A stretch of 64,000 nucleotides of DNA, taken from Ancylobacter lacus. Lineage in GTDB: Bacteria; Pseudomonadota; Alphaproteobacteria; Rhizobiales; Xanthobacteraceae. The notes under the pieces were generated by a model. The model was not told the DNA's origin. It did not search any database and saw nothing but the letters and a program-made list of their open reading frames with translations. Position numbers and translations under genes: made by a program. This document shows, piece after piece, positions 43,675 to 53,119 of the stretch. Numbering within the stretch: the stretch's first letter is position 1; each line of letters opens with the position of its first letter. Location of the stretch: NCBI RefSeq assembly GCF_018390635.1, contig NZ_JAHBGE010000083.1:50797-114796 (forward strand). Reading direction: 5' to 3'.

Positions 43675-43804
43675 GGTTCGTCTCCCTGTCGGCGTGATGC
43701 GATTGCAAGGGCGGTGCGGCCGGCCCCCGCTGAAGATGCGATCCGGGGACGTGCGCGCCGGCGAGACAGTCTTCGTGCGATACGTCGGGGCCGATCCGCC
43801 GTCA

Positions 43805-43818
43805 TTGATCCTGCTCAA
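43805..43818. promoter_or_regulatory. FNR/FixK-type box upstream of the BON gene
   Basis: TTGATCCTGCTCAA matches TTGAT-N4-ATCAA at nine of ten defined bases. It lies 131 bp upstream of the BON start, in the divergent BON/USP spacer. Confidence 0.65.
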
Positions 43819-43903
43819 TCCATGCCGAAGATGCCGAGCGGCCAAAGGCCATCTGCAGGTCACGACAGCGTATCTTACCTAGAGGAATTCTGAATGGACG
43901 TCG

Positions 43904-43917
43904 TTGACGCAGATCAG
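43904..43917. promoter_or_regulatory. FNR/FixK-type box upstream of the USP gene
   Basis: TTGACGCAGATCAG matches TTGAT-N4-ATCAA at eight of ten defined bases, 55 bp before the USP start codon, a spacing that fits a class II activator site with a short leader. Confidence 0.6.
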
Positions 43918-43972
43918 TGTGGATCGTGGCGTCACGTCTTACTTCTGCGGTCATCAGCGCGGGAGCTTCAAC

Positions 43973-44815
43973 ATGATCGCGAATCTCAAGAGCATTCTGG
44001 CCGGAACGACCGAAGAAGGTGGCGAGCGGCCGTCATCCGCTGTCGGCTATGCGCTCGGGCTCGCCAGCGCCGCGCAGGCCCACCTGACCGTGCAGGCGGC
44101 CTCGCTCAAGATGGCCATTCCGTTCTCGGCGGTGGGACAACTCGCCAGCGACATCGTCACCAGCGAGAACCGGCGTTTGCATGAACTGGCGGAAGCCGTC
44201 GCCCGGGACGCGGGCAGGGACGCCGAGCAGCTCGGCGTTTCGTGCTCGCTGGAGACCCCCCACCTGCCGTTCCCGGATCTGGTGGAAGCCTTCCTCCATC
44301 AGGCGCGGGTTCACGACGTGGCGGTGCTCGACGCGTTCGACGGCGTCGTGGACCTCGACAGGGTGCTCGCGGAACGTGTGTTGTTCGAGAGCGGCCGGCC
44401 CGTCATCGCCGTGCCGGTCGGCTATTCCGGCTTCCGCTGCCGCCGCATCATCGTTGCCTGGGATGGCAGCGGCGTCGCGGCCCGGGCCGTGGCGGATGCC
44501 CTGCCGCTGCTGCGGGCGGCGGATCAGGTCGAAATCGTTTCGGTGGTGGGTGAGAAGGATATCGCCCGGGCCGTTCCCGGGGCCGAGCTGGCGCCGCATC
44601 TCATTCGCCATGGCGTGACGGCGGAGGTGAAGAGCCTGCGGGTCGGCGGCTCCGGGGATGTGGCCGAGGTGCTGCGCGATCAGGCGAGCCTGTTCCATGC
44701 CGATCTCATTGTGATGGGCGCCTATCGCCACTCCCGGCTTCAGGAAATCCTGCTCGGCGGGGTCACCCGCTCGCTGCTCGGCGCCAGTCCCGTCCCGCTT
44801 TTCCTCAGCCATTGA
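43973..44815 (+). CDS. Universal stress protein, tandem USP domains
   Basis: A 280-aa cytoplasmic protein with two USP folds (about 3-150 and 160-280). The second is well conserved: RRIIVAWDGSGVAARAVADALPLL and the ATP-loop-like LIVMGAYRHSRLQEILLGGVTRSLL (G-2x-G-9x-G(S/T) pattern). Tandem USPs are common members of low-oxygen regulons. Start at 43973 has GGGAG seven bases upstream; the open frame from 43904 would overlap the FNR box. The P-type ATPase gene follows after 73 bp in the same direction. Confidence 0.9.
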   Translation: MIANLKSILAGTTEEGGERPSSAVGYALGLASAAQAHLTVQAASLKMAIPFSAVGQLASDIVTSENRRLHELAEAVARDAGRDAEQLGVSCSLETPHLPFPDLVEAFLHQARVHDVAVLDAFDGVVDLDRVLAERVLFESGRPVIAVPVGYSGFRCRRIIVAWDGSGVAARAVADALPLLRAADQVEIVSVVGEKDIARAVPGAELAPHLIRHGVTAEVKSLRVGGSGDVAEVLRDQASLFHADLIVMGAYRHSRLQEILLGGVTRSLLGASPVPLFLSH

Positions 44816-44888
44816 GCGCGGCCGGTCGGCAACCCACCAAGGCGCCGCGGCACCCGCACGCCACGACGCCGGATTTCAGGAGCCGGCC

Positions 44889-46823
44889 ATGATCACCAGC
44901 ACTCCAAGCGCAGTCGGGAATCCCGGAACGGCGCGCCGCCCTCGCGCCGCCCGGTTCCCCCGGGCCATGCGACGGCTCGCCCTGATGGCTCTGCCGCTGG
45001 TGGCGTTGGCGGGCGGCTTGGCACTGCAACATGTGCAGCGTCCGGCCGATGCCGCGCTGCTGTGGTCGGTGGGAATCGTCCCGGCGCTCGTCGCCCTTCT
45101 CGCGCAGATGGTGGTGACACTCGGCCGGGGACAGGTCGGCCTCGACATCATTGCCGGGCTCTCCATGTCGGCCGCCCTCGCCTTTGGCGAACCTCTGGCC
45201 GGCAATGTCGTCGCGGTGATGTATCTGGGCGGACAGTGGCTCGAATCCTTTGCCGAGGGGCGGGCGGGGCGGGAAATGGCCGCTCTGCTCGGCCGGGTCG
45301 CCAGCACGGCCCTGCGCCATGCCGGCGGACGTCTCGTGGAGGTGCCGATCTCGGCGTTGCAGCCGGGTGATCGCATCCTGGTCCGCACCGGCGAAGTCGT
45401 GCCGGCCGATGGGCGGGTCGCCACGGGGACGGCCCTGCTGGACGCCTCCGCTCTGACGGGCGAATCGGTCCCGGTGCCGCGCACCGTCGGCGAGGCCGTG
45501 CTGAGCGGCACCACCTCGATCGGTGCTCCTTTCGATCTCGATGTGGAGCGCGCCGCCGCGGAAAGCACCTATGCCGGTATCGTGCGGCTGGTTGAGGCGG
45601 CGCAGGCCAGCCGCGCCCCCATGGCCCGCCTTGCCGACCGGTACGCCCTGGTCATGCTGGTCGCCACGGTGGTGATCAGCGGCACCGCCTGGTTTCTGGC
45701 GGGCGATCCGACGCGGGCACTTGCGGTGCTGGTGGTTGCGACGCCTTGCCCGCTCATCCTCGCCGTGCCTGTGGCCATGATGTCGGGTCTGTCGCGGACC
45801 GCGCGGCTTGGCGTACTGGTGAAGTCGGGCGGGGCGCTGGAGAGGCTGGCGCAGGTCCGGGTGGCGGTGCTGGACAAGACCGGCACGCTGACGCATGGCG
45901 TCCCCGGCATACGCCGGCTCGACGTGGCGCCGGGATGGTCGGCCGGCGAGGTGCTGCACCTCGCCGCCAGCCTCGATCAGGCGTCGCGCCATTCGGTGGC
46001 GGACACGCTGCTGCGCGCGGCCGAGGCGCGGCATCTCGGCCTTGCCCTGCCTTCCGCCGTCGTGGAAACGCCGGGCATGGGCATTCGCGGCGTGGTGGAC
46101 GGGCGGGACGTCGCGGTCGGGGGACTGGCTTTCGTGCGGAGCCTGGTACGCGCGGACGGCTGGTTCGAGAGCGACGTACCGGAGACGCAGGGCCTGATCG
46201 CGGTGGCGGTCGATGGCGCCCTGGCGGCGCTGGTCTTCATCGAGGATGAACTGCGTCCGGATGCGGCCGCGGTGGTCGCGGCGTTCCGCGCCGTGGGCGT
46301 GCGGCGGATCGTGCTCGCATCGGGCGACCGTGCGGAAGTTGCACAGGCGGTGGGAGCCGAGCTCGGTCTGGATGAGGTTCTGGCAGAGCTGCGCCCGGAG
46401 GCGAAGGTCGCGGTGGTGCGCGAGCAGCGGTCACTCGGACCGGTGATGATGGTCGGCGACGGGGTCAACGACGCACCCGCGCTGGTGGCGGCCGATGTCG
46501 GCGTCGCCATGGGAGCCCGCGGCGCCGCAGCTTCCTCCGAAGCGGCAGATGTCGTGGTGCTGGTGGACGAGCTGTCGCGGCTGCCGCGGGCGATGGCGGC
46601 GGCGCGGCGGGCACGCCTCATCGCGCTGCAGAGCGTCGTGGTCGGGCTTGGCCTGTCCTTCGCCGCCATGCTGGTGGCGGCCGCGGGTTATCTCCCCCCG
46701 GTGCAGGGCGCCGTGCTGCAGGAAGTGATCGACGTCGCCGTCATCCTCAACGCGCTGCGGGCGCTCGGTGGCGGTGAGACGGGGCTCATTCCCCGTCCAG
46801 CAGCTTCCGCAACCGCGTCGTGA
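44889..46823 (+). CDS. P1B-type metal ATPase with CPL motif
   Basis: A 644-aa heavy-metal-type P-ATPase without an N-terminal metal-binding domain (no CxxC in the first 30 residues). Actuator TGES at 190-193, membrane motif CPL at Cys287-Leu289 instead of CPC, CPH or SPC, phosphorylated Asp329 (DKTGTLT), GDGVNDAP hinge (about 521). The usual HP dipeptide of the nucleotide-binding domain is His-Ser (SRHSVAD). The ion cannot be named from this motif. The USP gene upstream and the oxygen genes around it suggest a role in microaerobic life. The last 38 bp overlap the end of the kinase gene on the other strand. Confidence 0.9.
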   Translation: MITSTPSAVGNPGTARRPRAARFPRAMRRLALMALPLVALAGGLALQHVQRPADAALLWSVGIVPALVALLAQMVVTLGRGQVGLDIIAGLSMSAALAFGEPLAGNVVAVMYLGGQWLESFAEGRAGREMAALLGRVASTALRHAGGRLVEVPISALQPGDRILVRTGEVVPADGRVATGTALLDASALTGESVPVPRTVGEAVLSGTTSIGAPFDLDVERAAAESTYAGIVRLVEAAQASRAPMARLADRYALVMLVATVVISGTAWFLAGDPTRALAVLVVATPCPLILAVPVAMMSGLSRTARLGVLVKSGGALERLAQVRVAVLDKTGTLTHGVPGIRRLDVAPGWSAGEVLHLAASLDQASRHSVADTLLRAAEARHLGLALPSAVVETPGMGIRGVVDGRDVAVGGLAFVRSLVRADGWFESDVPETQGLIAVAVDGALAALVFIEDELRPDAAAVVAAFRAVGVRRIVLASGDRAEVAQAVGAELGLDEVLAELRPEAKVAVVREQRSLGPVMMVGDGVNDAPALVAADVGVAMGARGAAASSEAADVVVLVDELSRLPRAMAAARRARLIALQSVVVGLGLSFAAMLVAAAGYLPPVQGAVLQEVIDVAVILNALRALGGGETGLIPRPAASATAS

Positions 46824-48702
46824 GCTCACGGGCCGTGTAGGGCTTGCGCAGCCAGGCGCCGGTTGCCGCCAGCTCACGCCCGGCAACGCTCGGTTCGGCA
46901 TAGCCGGAGGTGAAGAGGATCTTCATGTCCGGGCGGGTGAGCCGAACCTCCTGTGCCAGTTCGTCGCCGGTCATCCCGCCGGGCATGACGATGTCGGTGA
47001 AGATCAGGTCGATGCCGGGGTGCAGCGCCAGCAGACCGAGCGCCTGCTGGGCGTTTTCCGCCTCGATCACGGAATAGCCGGCATCCTGCAGCCGGGCCAC
47101 GGCGACCCGGCGTACCCGCGCATCATCCTCGACCACGAGAATGTTCTCGCTGCCTCCCGGAAGCTCGCCGGCGCCGGCGGCGCCCGTACCTGCCGCGCCA
47201 CCGCGGGCGGCGCGGCTCGGGCCGGCGGGCAGGAACAGCCGCACGCAGGTTCCCTGCCCGATCTCGCTGTAGAGCTGGATATGGCCGCCGGATTGCTTGA
47301 CGAAGCCATAGACCATGCTGAGGCCCAGCCCGGTTCCCGAACCCACCGACTTGGTGGTGAAGAACGGCTCGAAGGCCCGCTGCTTGACCTCCGGCGCCAT
47401 GCCGCTGCCGGTGTCCGAGACCGAGATCAGCACATAGTCTCCGGTGCGCACCTCGGGATACATGCGGGCGTAGTCGACGTCGATGCGGGCTCGGGAAATG
47501 TCGATGGTCAGTCGCCCGCCGCGAGGCATCGCGTCGCGTGCGTTGAGGGCGAGATTGAGCAGAGCGTTCTGCAGCTGGCTTGCATCCACCATTGCGAGAT
47601 TCGAGGAGCCCGTGATGGTGGTGCGCAGTTCGACCGTCTCACCCAGCGTGCGGCGCAACAGGTCGGAGAAATTCGACAGAAGCTGGCCGACATCGGCGAG
47701 TTGCGGATTCAGCGGCTGACGCCGGCCGAACGCCAGCAACTGGCCGGTGAGCTTGGCGCCGTCCTCGGCTGCGTCCTGCGCCTCACGGAGCAGGGAGCGC
47801 TGGCGCTCGTCGGTCAGCCGGCTCTCAAGCATCTCCAGATTGCCGCTGATGACCGTCAGGAGGTTGTTGAAGTCGTGGGCGAGGCCGCCGGTGAGCTGGC
47901 CGACCGCTTCCATTTTCTGCGCCTGCCGCAGTTCTTCTTCCATCTTCTGGCGACTGGTGAGATCGCGGATGAAGCCGGTGAAGATTCGCGAGCCGTTGGC
48001 GACGGCTTCGCCGATGGCAAGCTCCATCGGAAAGGTCAGCCCATCCTTGCGCAATCCGGTGACGACCCGGCCATAACCGATGATCCGTCGCTCGCCGGTC
48101 CGCAGGTAGCGCGCGAGATAGTCGTCATGGGCGTCGCGATCGGGGTTCGGCATCAGCATGCTGACGTTTCGCCCGATGGCTTCCTCCCGGCTGAACCCGA
48201 AGAGCTGCTCGGCTGCGGTGCTGAAGGAGGTGATGGTGCCGGCTTCGTCGATCACGACCACCGCTTCCGGCACGGTGTTGAGGATCGAGCGCAGATGCGC
48301 CTCGCGCGCCATCAGGTCCGCCTGGGTGGCACGAAGGTCGCCGACGTCGACATTGGTCTCGACGATGATCCAGCGGCCGGGTTCTGAGGTGTGGACCGCG
48401 ACCCAGCGGCTCGCGACGAAGATGGGGTTGCCGTCGCGGTCCCGCTGTTCCAGCTGCCCGCGCCAGCTTTGATGCTCGCGCAGATGCGCCCGGATATCCT
48501 CAAGCGGCTCGGGAAAAAGGGTGCCGAGCAGCTCATGGGCAACCTGGCCAACCGCTTCGCCCCGGCTCCAGCCGTAAAGCTCTTCGCAGCCCGTGGTCCA
48601 GCGGGAGATCACACCATCGAAGCCATGGACGATGATGTTGGCGCCGTCCAGCATGCGGACCATCTCGTCGAGGCTTCGCTCGCTGGTGGCCATGGATTCC
48701 AT
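46786..48702 (-). CDS. Hybrid sensor histidine kinase with FixL-type heme PAS domain
   Basis: A 638-aa cytoplasmic protein: PAS-A (about 10-120), PAS-B (about 135-250), HisKA with His276 (AHDFNN), HATPase ([23 protein letters not shown]) and a C-terminal receiver ([24 protein letters not shown]). PAS-B matches the oxygen-binding PAS of Bradyrhizobium FixL. Heme ligand His200 corresponds to His192, and Ile215, Arg220 and Ile238 correspond to Ile207, Arg212 and Ile230, all kept. It should bind O2 at heme and act as an oxygen-controlled kinase. Start 48702 or 48693. 28 bp after a FixK-like gene, so co-transcribed. Confidence 0.9.
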   Translation of the reverse strand: MESMATSERSLDEMVRMLDGANIIVHGFDGVISRWTTGCEELYGWSRGEAVGQVAHELLGTLFPEPLEDIRAHLREHQSWRGQLEQRDRDGNPIFVASRWVAVHTSEPGRWIIVETNVDVGDLRATQADLMAREAHLRSILNTVPEAVVVIDEAGTITSFSTAAEQLFGFSREEAIGRNVSMLMPNPDRDAHDDYLARYLRTGERRIIGYGRVVTGLRKDGLTFPMELAIGEAVANGSRIFTGFIRDLTSRQKMEEELRQAQKMEAVGQLTGGLAHDFNNLLTVISGNLEMLESRLTDERQRSLLREAQDAAEDGAKLTGQLLAFGRRQPLNPQLADVGQLLSNFSDLLRRTLGETVELRTTITGSSNLAMVDASQLQNALLNLALNARDAMPRGGRLTIDISRARIDVDYARMYPEVRTGDYVLISVSDTGSGMAPEVKQRAFEPFFTTKSVGSGTGLGLSMVYGFVKQSGGHIQLYSEIGQGTCVRLFLPAGPSRAARGGAAGTGAAGAGELPGGSENILVVEDDARVRRVAVARLQDAGYSVIEAENAQQALGLLALHPGIDLIFTDIVMPGGMTGDELAQEVRLTRPDMKILFTSGYAEPSVAGRELAATGAWLRKPYTARELTTRLRKLLDGE

Positions 48703-48730
48703 GCGGACGCGATCTCCCGGTATCAGCCTG

Positions 48731-49528
48731 TCATTGCGGCCACACGGCGCGCCGCACCGGCGCCGCCTCATGCAGCACGCCCGCCTTTTCCTCGCATTCG
48801 CCCGCGAGCGTCGCAAGAAGGCGCAGCTTGCGAACGAAGATGGCATGGCGGCCATTGGGCTCGATCACGCCACGCTGGGTCAGGCGCGTCATGATTCGGG
48901 ACACCGTCTCAATGGTGAGCCCGAGATAATCGGCCATGTCGAGACGGGTCATCGGAATCTCGACCACCGGCATGGTCTCGCGCGCCGCGCCGAGCCGGCG
49001 GGCGATCACCAGAAGGAAGCTGGCGACCCGTTCTTCAGCGGTCTTCCGGGCGAGGAGGACCATCTGGTCCTGCGCTGCGGCCATCTCGTCGCACAGGCGG
49101 GCGAAAAGCTGGGGACGCAGTTCCGGGGAGTTCTGGATCTCGTGCTGGAACCGGGCCCGGGCGAAGCGCCGCAGCTTGACCGGCGTCACCGCCTCGGCGG
49201 TGTAAAGGTAATGACGCTCCAGCGACACGCCGAGCAGGTCGCCGGGATAGACGAAGCCAGTGATGACGCGGCGGCCGTCATTCATCATGCGGAAGATACG
49301 CAGCACGCCCTCTGTTACCTCGAAGACGTGGCTGGCGGCGTCGCCTTCCCAGAAGACCGCGGTGCCGGCCTCGAACTTTTCCACCGGCTGTTTGGCGAAG
49401 AGCGACTGCAGGCTGACCCCGCCGGCTGGGTGCGCGGGGTGCTCGTGTGCCGGACCCTGGGGCGTAAGGGCGTGAGGCGGGAAGGCCTCCGTGACGTCGT
49501 GGCGAGTGAGGGCGCTTTCGATGTACAT
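48731..49528 (-). CDS. CRP/FNR-family regulator, FixK-like
   Basis: A 265-aa transcription factor: long N-terminal extension (1-38), cyclic-nucleotide-like beta roll (about 45-135), dimer helix and winged helix (about 190-230). The recognition helix has Glu207-x-x-Ser210-Arg211 (TIETVSR), the FNR/FixK reading pattern for TTGAT half-sites. There is no N-terminal Cys cluster for an Fe-S centre, so it resembles FixK rather than FNR/FnrN. Cys146 and one Cys near the C-terminus remain. Good ribosome site. It leads the operon with the heme kinase, and FNR-type boxes lie at 43805, 43904 and 50999. Confidence 0.9.
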   Translation of the reverse strand: MYIESALTRHDVTEAFPPHALTPQGPAHEHPAHPAGGVSLQSLFAKQPVEKFEAGTAVFWEGDAASHVFEVTEGVLRIFRMMNDGRRVITGFVYPGDLLGVSLERHYLYTAEAVTPVKLRRFARARFQHEIQNSPELRPQLFARLCDEMAAAQDQMVLLARKTAEERVASFLLVIARRLGAARETMPVVEIPMTRLDMADYLGLTIETVSRIMTRLTQRGVIEPNGRHAIFVRKLRLLATLAGECEEKAGVLHEAAPVRRAVWPQ

Positions 49529-49664
49529 GGCTGGCTCCCGGACCGCGTTGATGTCGGGAGTTGACGTGCCGCACGTGACGCGCGAACGCCGTCCGTGTTA
49601 CCTTCGGTGATGAATTGTAGCAGATTGTCACCGCTACGATCTTGTAGGGTTTGCGACCTCCAGA

Positions 49665-50399
49665 ATGGCTGAGCCACAGTCGGAAAACGGCCGGATCCTG
49701 GTCCTCGACGACGACGCACGGATCCGGCAGATGCTGTCGCGCTATTTCGAGGACGAAGGCTACCATGTGACGTCGGTCGGCGATGGCAATGGACTGCGTG
49801 TCAGCCTGCAAGCGGCCACCTTCGACATCGTTCTGCTCGACCTGATGCTGCCGGGCGGCGAGGATGGTCTTTCGCTGGCGCGCGAAATCAGGGCGTCTTC
49901 CGATATCCCGATCATCATGCTGACCGGCCGCGACGACGTGGTGGACAAGATCGTGGGGCTGGAGGTCGGGGCGGACGACTACATCGCCAAGCCGTTTCAC
50001 CTGCGCGAGGTGCTGGCCCGGGTGAAGACCGTGCTGCGCCGCCGCCGTCCCCAGAACCCCTCGCCACCGCCCGCCGCTTCGGAAGAGGTGCTGCGATTCG
50101 AGGGGTGGACGCTGGACCCCGGCCGACGCCAGCTCACCATGGCCGACGGCACCGCGGTCGACCTCACCACGGGCGAGTTCGACATGCTGCTGGTGCTCGC
50201 GCGCCAGCCTGGCCGGGTCTTCACCCGCGAGATGCTGATGGAACTCACCCGAGCCCGTAACTGGGAGGCTTTCGATCGGACGATCGATTCCCAGATCGCG
50301 CGGCTGCGTCGGAAGATCGAGCCGGATGCCCGCCGTCCCAGCCTCATCAAGTCGGTGCGGGGGGTGGGGTATGTCTTCACCGGCAAGCGTTCAGAGTGA
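49665..50399 (+). CDS. OmpR-family response regulator
   Basis: A 244-aa two-component regulator. Receiver domain 10-125 with phospho-acceptor Asp59 (LLDLMLPGG), Thr of MLTGRDD and Lys of AKPFHLRE; C-terminal winged helix 145-240 (VDLTTGEFDMLLVLARQPGRVFTREML, RTIDSQIARLRRKIE, VRGVGYVF). It diverges from the FixK-like/heme-kinase operon, so it may be the kinase output, taking phosphate from the C-terminal receiver directly or through a histidine phosphotransfer protein. Not FixJ-type (that has a LuxR domain). The promoter lies in 49529-49664. Confidence 0.92.
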   Translation: MAEPQSENGRILVLDDDARIRQMLSRYFEDEGYHVTSVGDGNGLRVSLQAATFDIVLLDLMLPGGEDGLSLAREIRASSDIPIIMLTGRDDVVDKIVGLEVGADDYIAKPFHLREVLARVKTVLRRRRPQNPSPPPAASEEVLRFEGWTLDPGRRQLTMADGTAVDLTTGEFDMLLVLARQPGRVFTREMLMELTRARNWEAFDRTIDSQIARLRRKIEPDARRPSLIKSVRGVGYVFTGKRSE

Positions 50400-50865
50400 C
50401 GTCGCCTCGGGCCCCTGTCCCCGCCCGCCTGTCGGAAAGGCCACCATCACGCCATGGTCCCACCGCCCGACATCGCAGTCGCCGCGCGCGCGGCCACATG
50501 TCGTCCCGTTCCGTCCATATCCGTGCCGGGCAGTCGCCGTTCAGCCGGGAGAGATGGCCGAGATGGGCGAGAAGGGCGCCGGCCACCCCCTCATCGTCCG
50601 CCGCGCTCGTCGCCAGGAACACCGGCACGTCGACGATCCGGCCATGCAGCGGGTGGTCCTTCATCTCGGTGAGGCACAGGCCCTGCACGTAGCCGCGCGG
50701 GTTGATGGCGACGCTGAGGGCCCGGGACGAGGCGGCGGCTCCCCCCATGGTGCGGCAGAAGGCCCGCCAGGCCTTCAGCTCGAGTGTGGGGGCGACAAGC
50801 CGGATCAGTGTGAAGGCCTGGTCGACGCGGTCGGCTGTGAGCGGTTCGACCCGATAGGTGTTCAT
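50377..50865 (-). CDS. GNAT-like hypothetical protein
   Basis: A 162-aa protein; the N-terminus YRVEPLTADRVDQAFTLIRLVAPTLELKAWRAFCRTM and the EGVAGALLAHLGHLSRLNG helix look like the GNAT fold, but no full acetyl-CoA motif is evident, so function is open. The last 30 residues are Arg-rich. The 3' end overlaps the response-regulator end by 23 bp. An FNR-type box (50999) lies 134 bp upstream of ATG 50865. Confidence 0.6.
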   Translation of the reverse strand: MNTYRVEPLTADRVDQAFTLIRLVAPTLELKAWRAFCRTMGGAAASSRALSVAINPRGYVQGLCLTEMKDHPLHGRIVDVPVFLATSAADDEGVAGALLAHLGHLSRLNGDCPARIWTERDDMWPRARRLRCRAVGPWRDGGLSDRRAGTGARGDVTLNACR

Positions 50866-51198
50866 CGTGTTCAGGCCCCTGCAACGCGCGTCGCCGGCCA
50901 TGCGTAGCCGCGGCAGGGTTCCTCCTGCGCAGAAGTGGGCTCGGACACGAAGGGCGCTGACGATCGACCCATTACTGCCGCAACGGGGTCCGCCCGCGTT
51001 GACGTGAATCAACGGCCGTCGGCTCCGATGGCGGGGATCATGCTGCGACGCGATGGCATGGCTTCCATGCGGTCGATGCATGCGTCATTGCGTGTGGCTG
51101 CCATGGTGCTTACACTTTGGGCAAGATGTATCAACCTGTTGTCGACCACCTCACGTCATCGTGCCGTGGTGCCGGAGCTTCCTCGGGAGGAACCCGCC
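50866..51198. promoter_or_regulatory. 333-bp divergent spacer with near-consensus FNR/FixK box
   Basis: Divergent promoter region of the GNAT-like and Ppx/GppA genes. At 50999-51012, TTGACGTGAATCAA matches TTGAT-N4-ATCAA at nine of ten bases. The sequence CTTTGGGCAAGATGTATCAACC (only partly quoted here: 51115-51136) contains no second box. No RNA gene is seen. Confidence 0.6.
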
Positions 51199-52338
51199 AT
51201 GGTGGATGATCCGCGCGTGCCGGGGCCACCAGCCGCCGACCGCTTCCCTCGCGACGACCGCGCGGCCGAAGCCGTGCGCCTCGGCGGCTGGCATGGACGC
51301 CGCACCCGTGGCGGCCGCCCCGGCGGCGGCGAGCGGGCGAGTTCGGCCGAGCCGTGCTACGCCGCCCTCGACCTCGGCACCAATAATTGCCGCCTCCTGA
51401 TCGCACGCCCCACCGGCACCGGCTTTCGCGTCGTGGACGCGTTCTCGCGGATCGTCCGGCTCGGCGAGGGACTGATCGGCTCCGGCCGGCTGGGCGAGGC
51501 CGCGATGAGCCGGGCCATCGACGCGCTCGGCGTGTGTGCGGCCAAGATAGGTTCGCGCCGCATCGCCCATGCACGTCTCATCGCCACCGAGGCCTGCCGG
51601 GCTGCCAGCAACGGCGAGCATTTCATCCGTCGGGTCGAGCGCGAGACCGGGCTGAAGCTCGAGATCGTCGAGCGCGAGACCGAGGCGCGCCTCGCCGCGG
51701 TCGGCTGCACCCCGCTGGTCGACCCCCGCTCGGACGGCGCGGTGCTGTTCGACATCGGCGGCGGCTCGACCGAGGTGGTTTGGCTCGACCGGGTCGACAC
51801 GAATGACGACGGTCCTCCTGCGGCCATCATCCGCGCCTGGGTTTCCGTGCCGCTCGGCGTGGTCTCCATGGCCGAGCGGCATGGCGGCGTTCAGGTGACG
51901 CAGGCCGACTTCGAGGCCATGGTCAACGAATTCCGCCCCCATTTGAATGGCTTCGTCGCCGCGGTGGGTCCGCATGATTGCGGCCGGCTGCACCTCCTCG
52001 GCACATCCGGCACGGTGACGACGGTGGCGGGCGTCCATCTTGACCTGCCGCGCTACGACCGCGCGCAGGTGGATGGCACGTGGCTGGGCGCCGGGCAGGT
52101 GGCGGCGGTGGTCGACCGGCTGCTGGCCATGCCCTTTGCCGAGCGGGTCGCCAACCCGTGTATCGGCGCCGAGCGGGCCGACCTGGTGCTCGCGGGGTGC
52201 GCCATACTGGAGGCGGTGCGGCGTGCCTTCCCGTGCGATCGCCTGCGCGTGGCCGACCGCGGTCTGCGCGAGGGCATCCTCGTCGAGCTCATGCGGCGGG
52301 ACGGCGTCTGGAACCGTTCGCTCGAGGTCCATCCATGA
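51199..52338 (+). CDS. Exopolyphosphatase / guanosine-pentaphosphatase family (Ppx/GppA)
   Basis: A 379-aa ASKHA-fold phosphatase. An Arg/Gly-rich N-terminal extension (1-55) is followed by phosphate-1 motif ALDLGTNNCRLLIA (about 58-71), EATEARL, the phosphate-2 segment VLFDIGGGSTEVVWL and LLGTSGTVTTVAG. Family members degrade polyphosphate or pppGpp; this short form lacks the C-terminal HD domain. Start at 51199 is set by GGGAGGA seven bases upstream. rlmE overlaps its stop by 4 bp. An FNR-type box is 187 bp upstream. Confidence 0.9.
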   Translation: MVDDPRVPGPPAADRFPRDDRAAEAVRLGGWHGRRTRGGRPGGGERASSAEPCYAALDLGTNNCRLLIARPTGTGFRVVDAFSRIVRLGEGLIGSGRLGEAAMSRAIDALGVCAAKIGSRRIAHARLIATEACRAASNGEHFIRRVERETGLKLEIVERETEARLAAVGCTPLVDPRSDGAVLFDIGGGSTEVVWLDRVDTNDDGPPAAIIRAWVSVPLGVVSMAERHGGVQVTQADFEAMVNEFRPHLNGFVAAVGPHDCGRLHLLGTSGTVTTVAGVHLDLPRYDRAQVDGTWLGAGQVAAVVDRLLAMPFAERVANPCIGAERADLVLAGCAILEAVRRAFPCDRLRVADRGLREGILVELMRRDGVWNRSLEVHP

Positions 52339-53102
52339 CCGATCGCGTGAAGACTCCCGGCCGCTCTCCCGGTGGCGGGGATGCACGCCCCGAGGCACGG
52401 CCCCTCAAGGTACGGCTCAAGAAGGCGCGTTCTCTGAGCTCCTCGTCGCAGAAGTGGCTGCAGCGCCAGCTCAACGATCCCTATGTCGCCCGTGCCAAGC
52501 GCGAGGGCTGGCGTTCGCGCGCCGCCTTCAAGCTGCTTGAGATCGACGACCGGCTGAAGCTGCTGAAGCCGGGGGCCCGGGTGGTCGATCTCGGCGCCGC
52601 GCCGGGCGGATGGAGCCAGATCGCGGCGCAGCGGGTGAAGTCGGAGCAGGGGCAGGGGCGCGTCGTCGCCATCGACCTGCTGGAGATGGAGCCGATCGCG
52701 GGAGTCGATTTCGCCCAGCTCGACTTCCTGCAGGAGAGCGCGCCGGCCCAGCTCATCAGCATGCTCGGCGGCCCTGCCGACATGGTGATGTCGGACATGG
52801 CGGCGAACACCACCGGCCACAGGCCGACCGATCACCTGCGGATCGTCGGTCTGGTCGAACTGGCCATCGATTTTGCACGTCAGGTGCTGGCGCCGGGTGG
52901 TTCGTTCATCGCCAAGGTGTTCCAGGGCGGCACCGAAGGCGCGCTGCTCGCCGATCTGAAGCGCGATTTCGCCACGGTGCGCCACATCAAGCCACAGGCG
53001 AGCCGAGCCGATTCAGCCGAGCTCTATGTGGTGGCGACCGGGTTTCGCGGGCATCGCCCGGGAAACCCCGATGTGGCGGAGGCTGCCGACGCGGCGGACT
53101 GA
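52335..53102 (+). CDS. rlmE: 23S rRNA 2'-O-ribose methyltransferase RlmE (FtsJ/RrmJ)
   Basis: A 255-aa SAM-dependent enzyme that methylates U2552 in the A loop of 23S rRNA. The SAM motif VVDLGAAPGGWSQ is at 83-95. The catalytic Lys-Asp-Lys-Glu set is present: Lys66 (AAFKLLEI), Asp154 (VMSDMAANTTGH), Lys194 (FIAKVFQGG), Glu229 (AELYVVATGF). An N-terminal basic tail of about 35 residues precedes the core. ATG overlaps the ppx/gppA stop (ATGA). Confidence 0.96.
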   Translation: MTDRVKTPGRSPGGGDARPEARPLKVRLKKARSLSSSSQKWLQRQLNDPYVARAKREGWRSRAAFKLLEIDDRLKLLKPGARVVDLGAAPGGWSQIAAQRVKSEQGQGRVVAIDLLEMEPIAGVDFAQLDFLQESAPAQLISMLGGPADMVMSDMAANTTGHRPTDHLRIVGLVELAIDFARQVLAPGGSFIAKVFQGGTEGALLADLKRDFATVRHIKPQASRADSAELYVVATGFRGHRPGNPDVAEAADAAD

Positions 53103-53119
53103 CCGCGTCGATCACGACG

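Noticed and set aside
49529..49664. FNR-type box between the FixK-like gene and the response regulator
   Set aside because: TTGACGTGCCGCACGTGA is a different inverted repeat (ACGTG-CCG-CACGT) and does not fit TTGAT-N4-ATCAA; only left as an unassigned dyad at 49564-49576.
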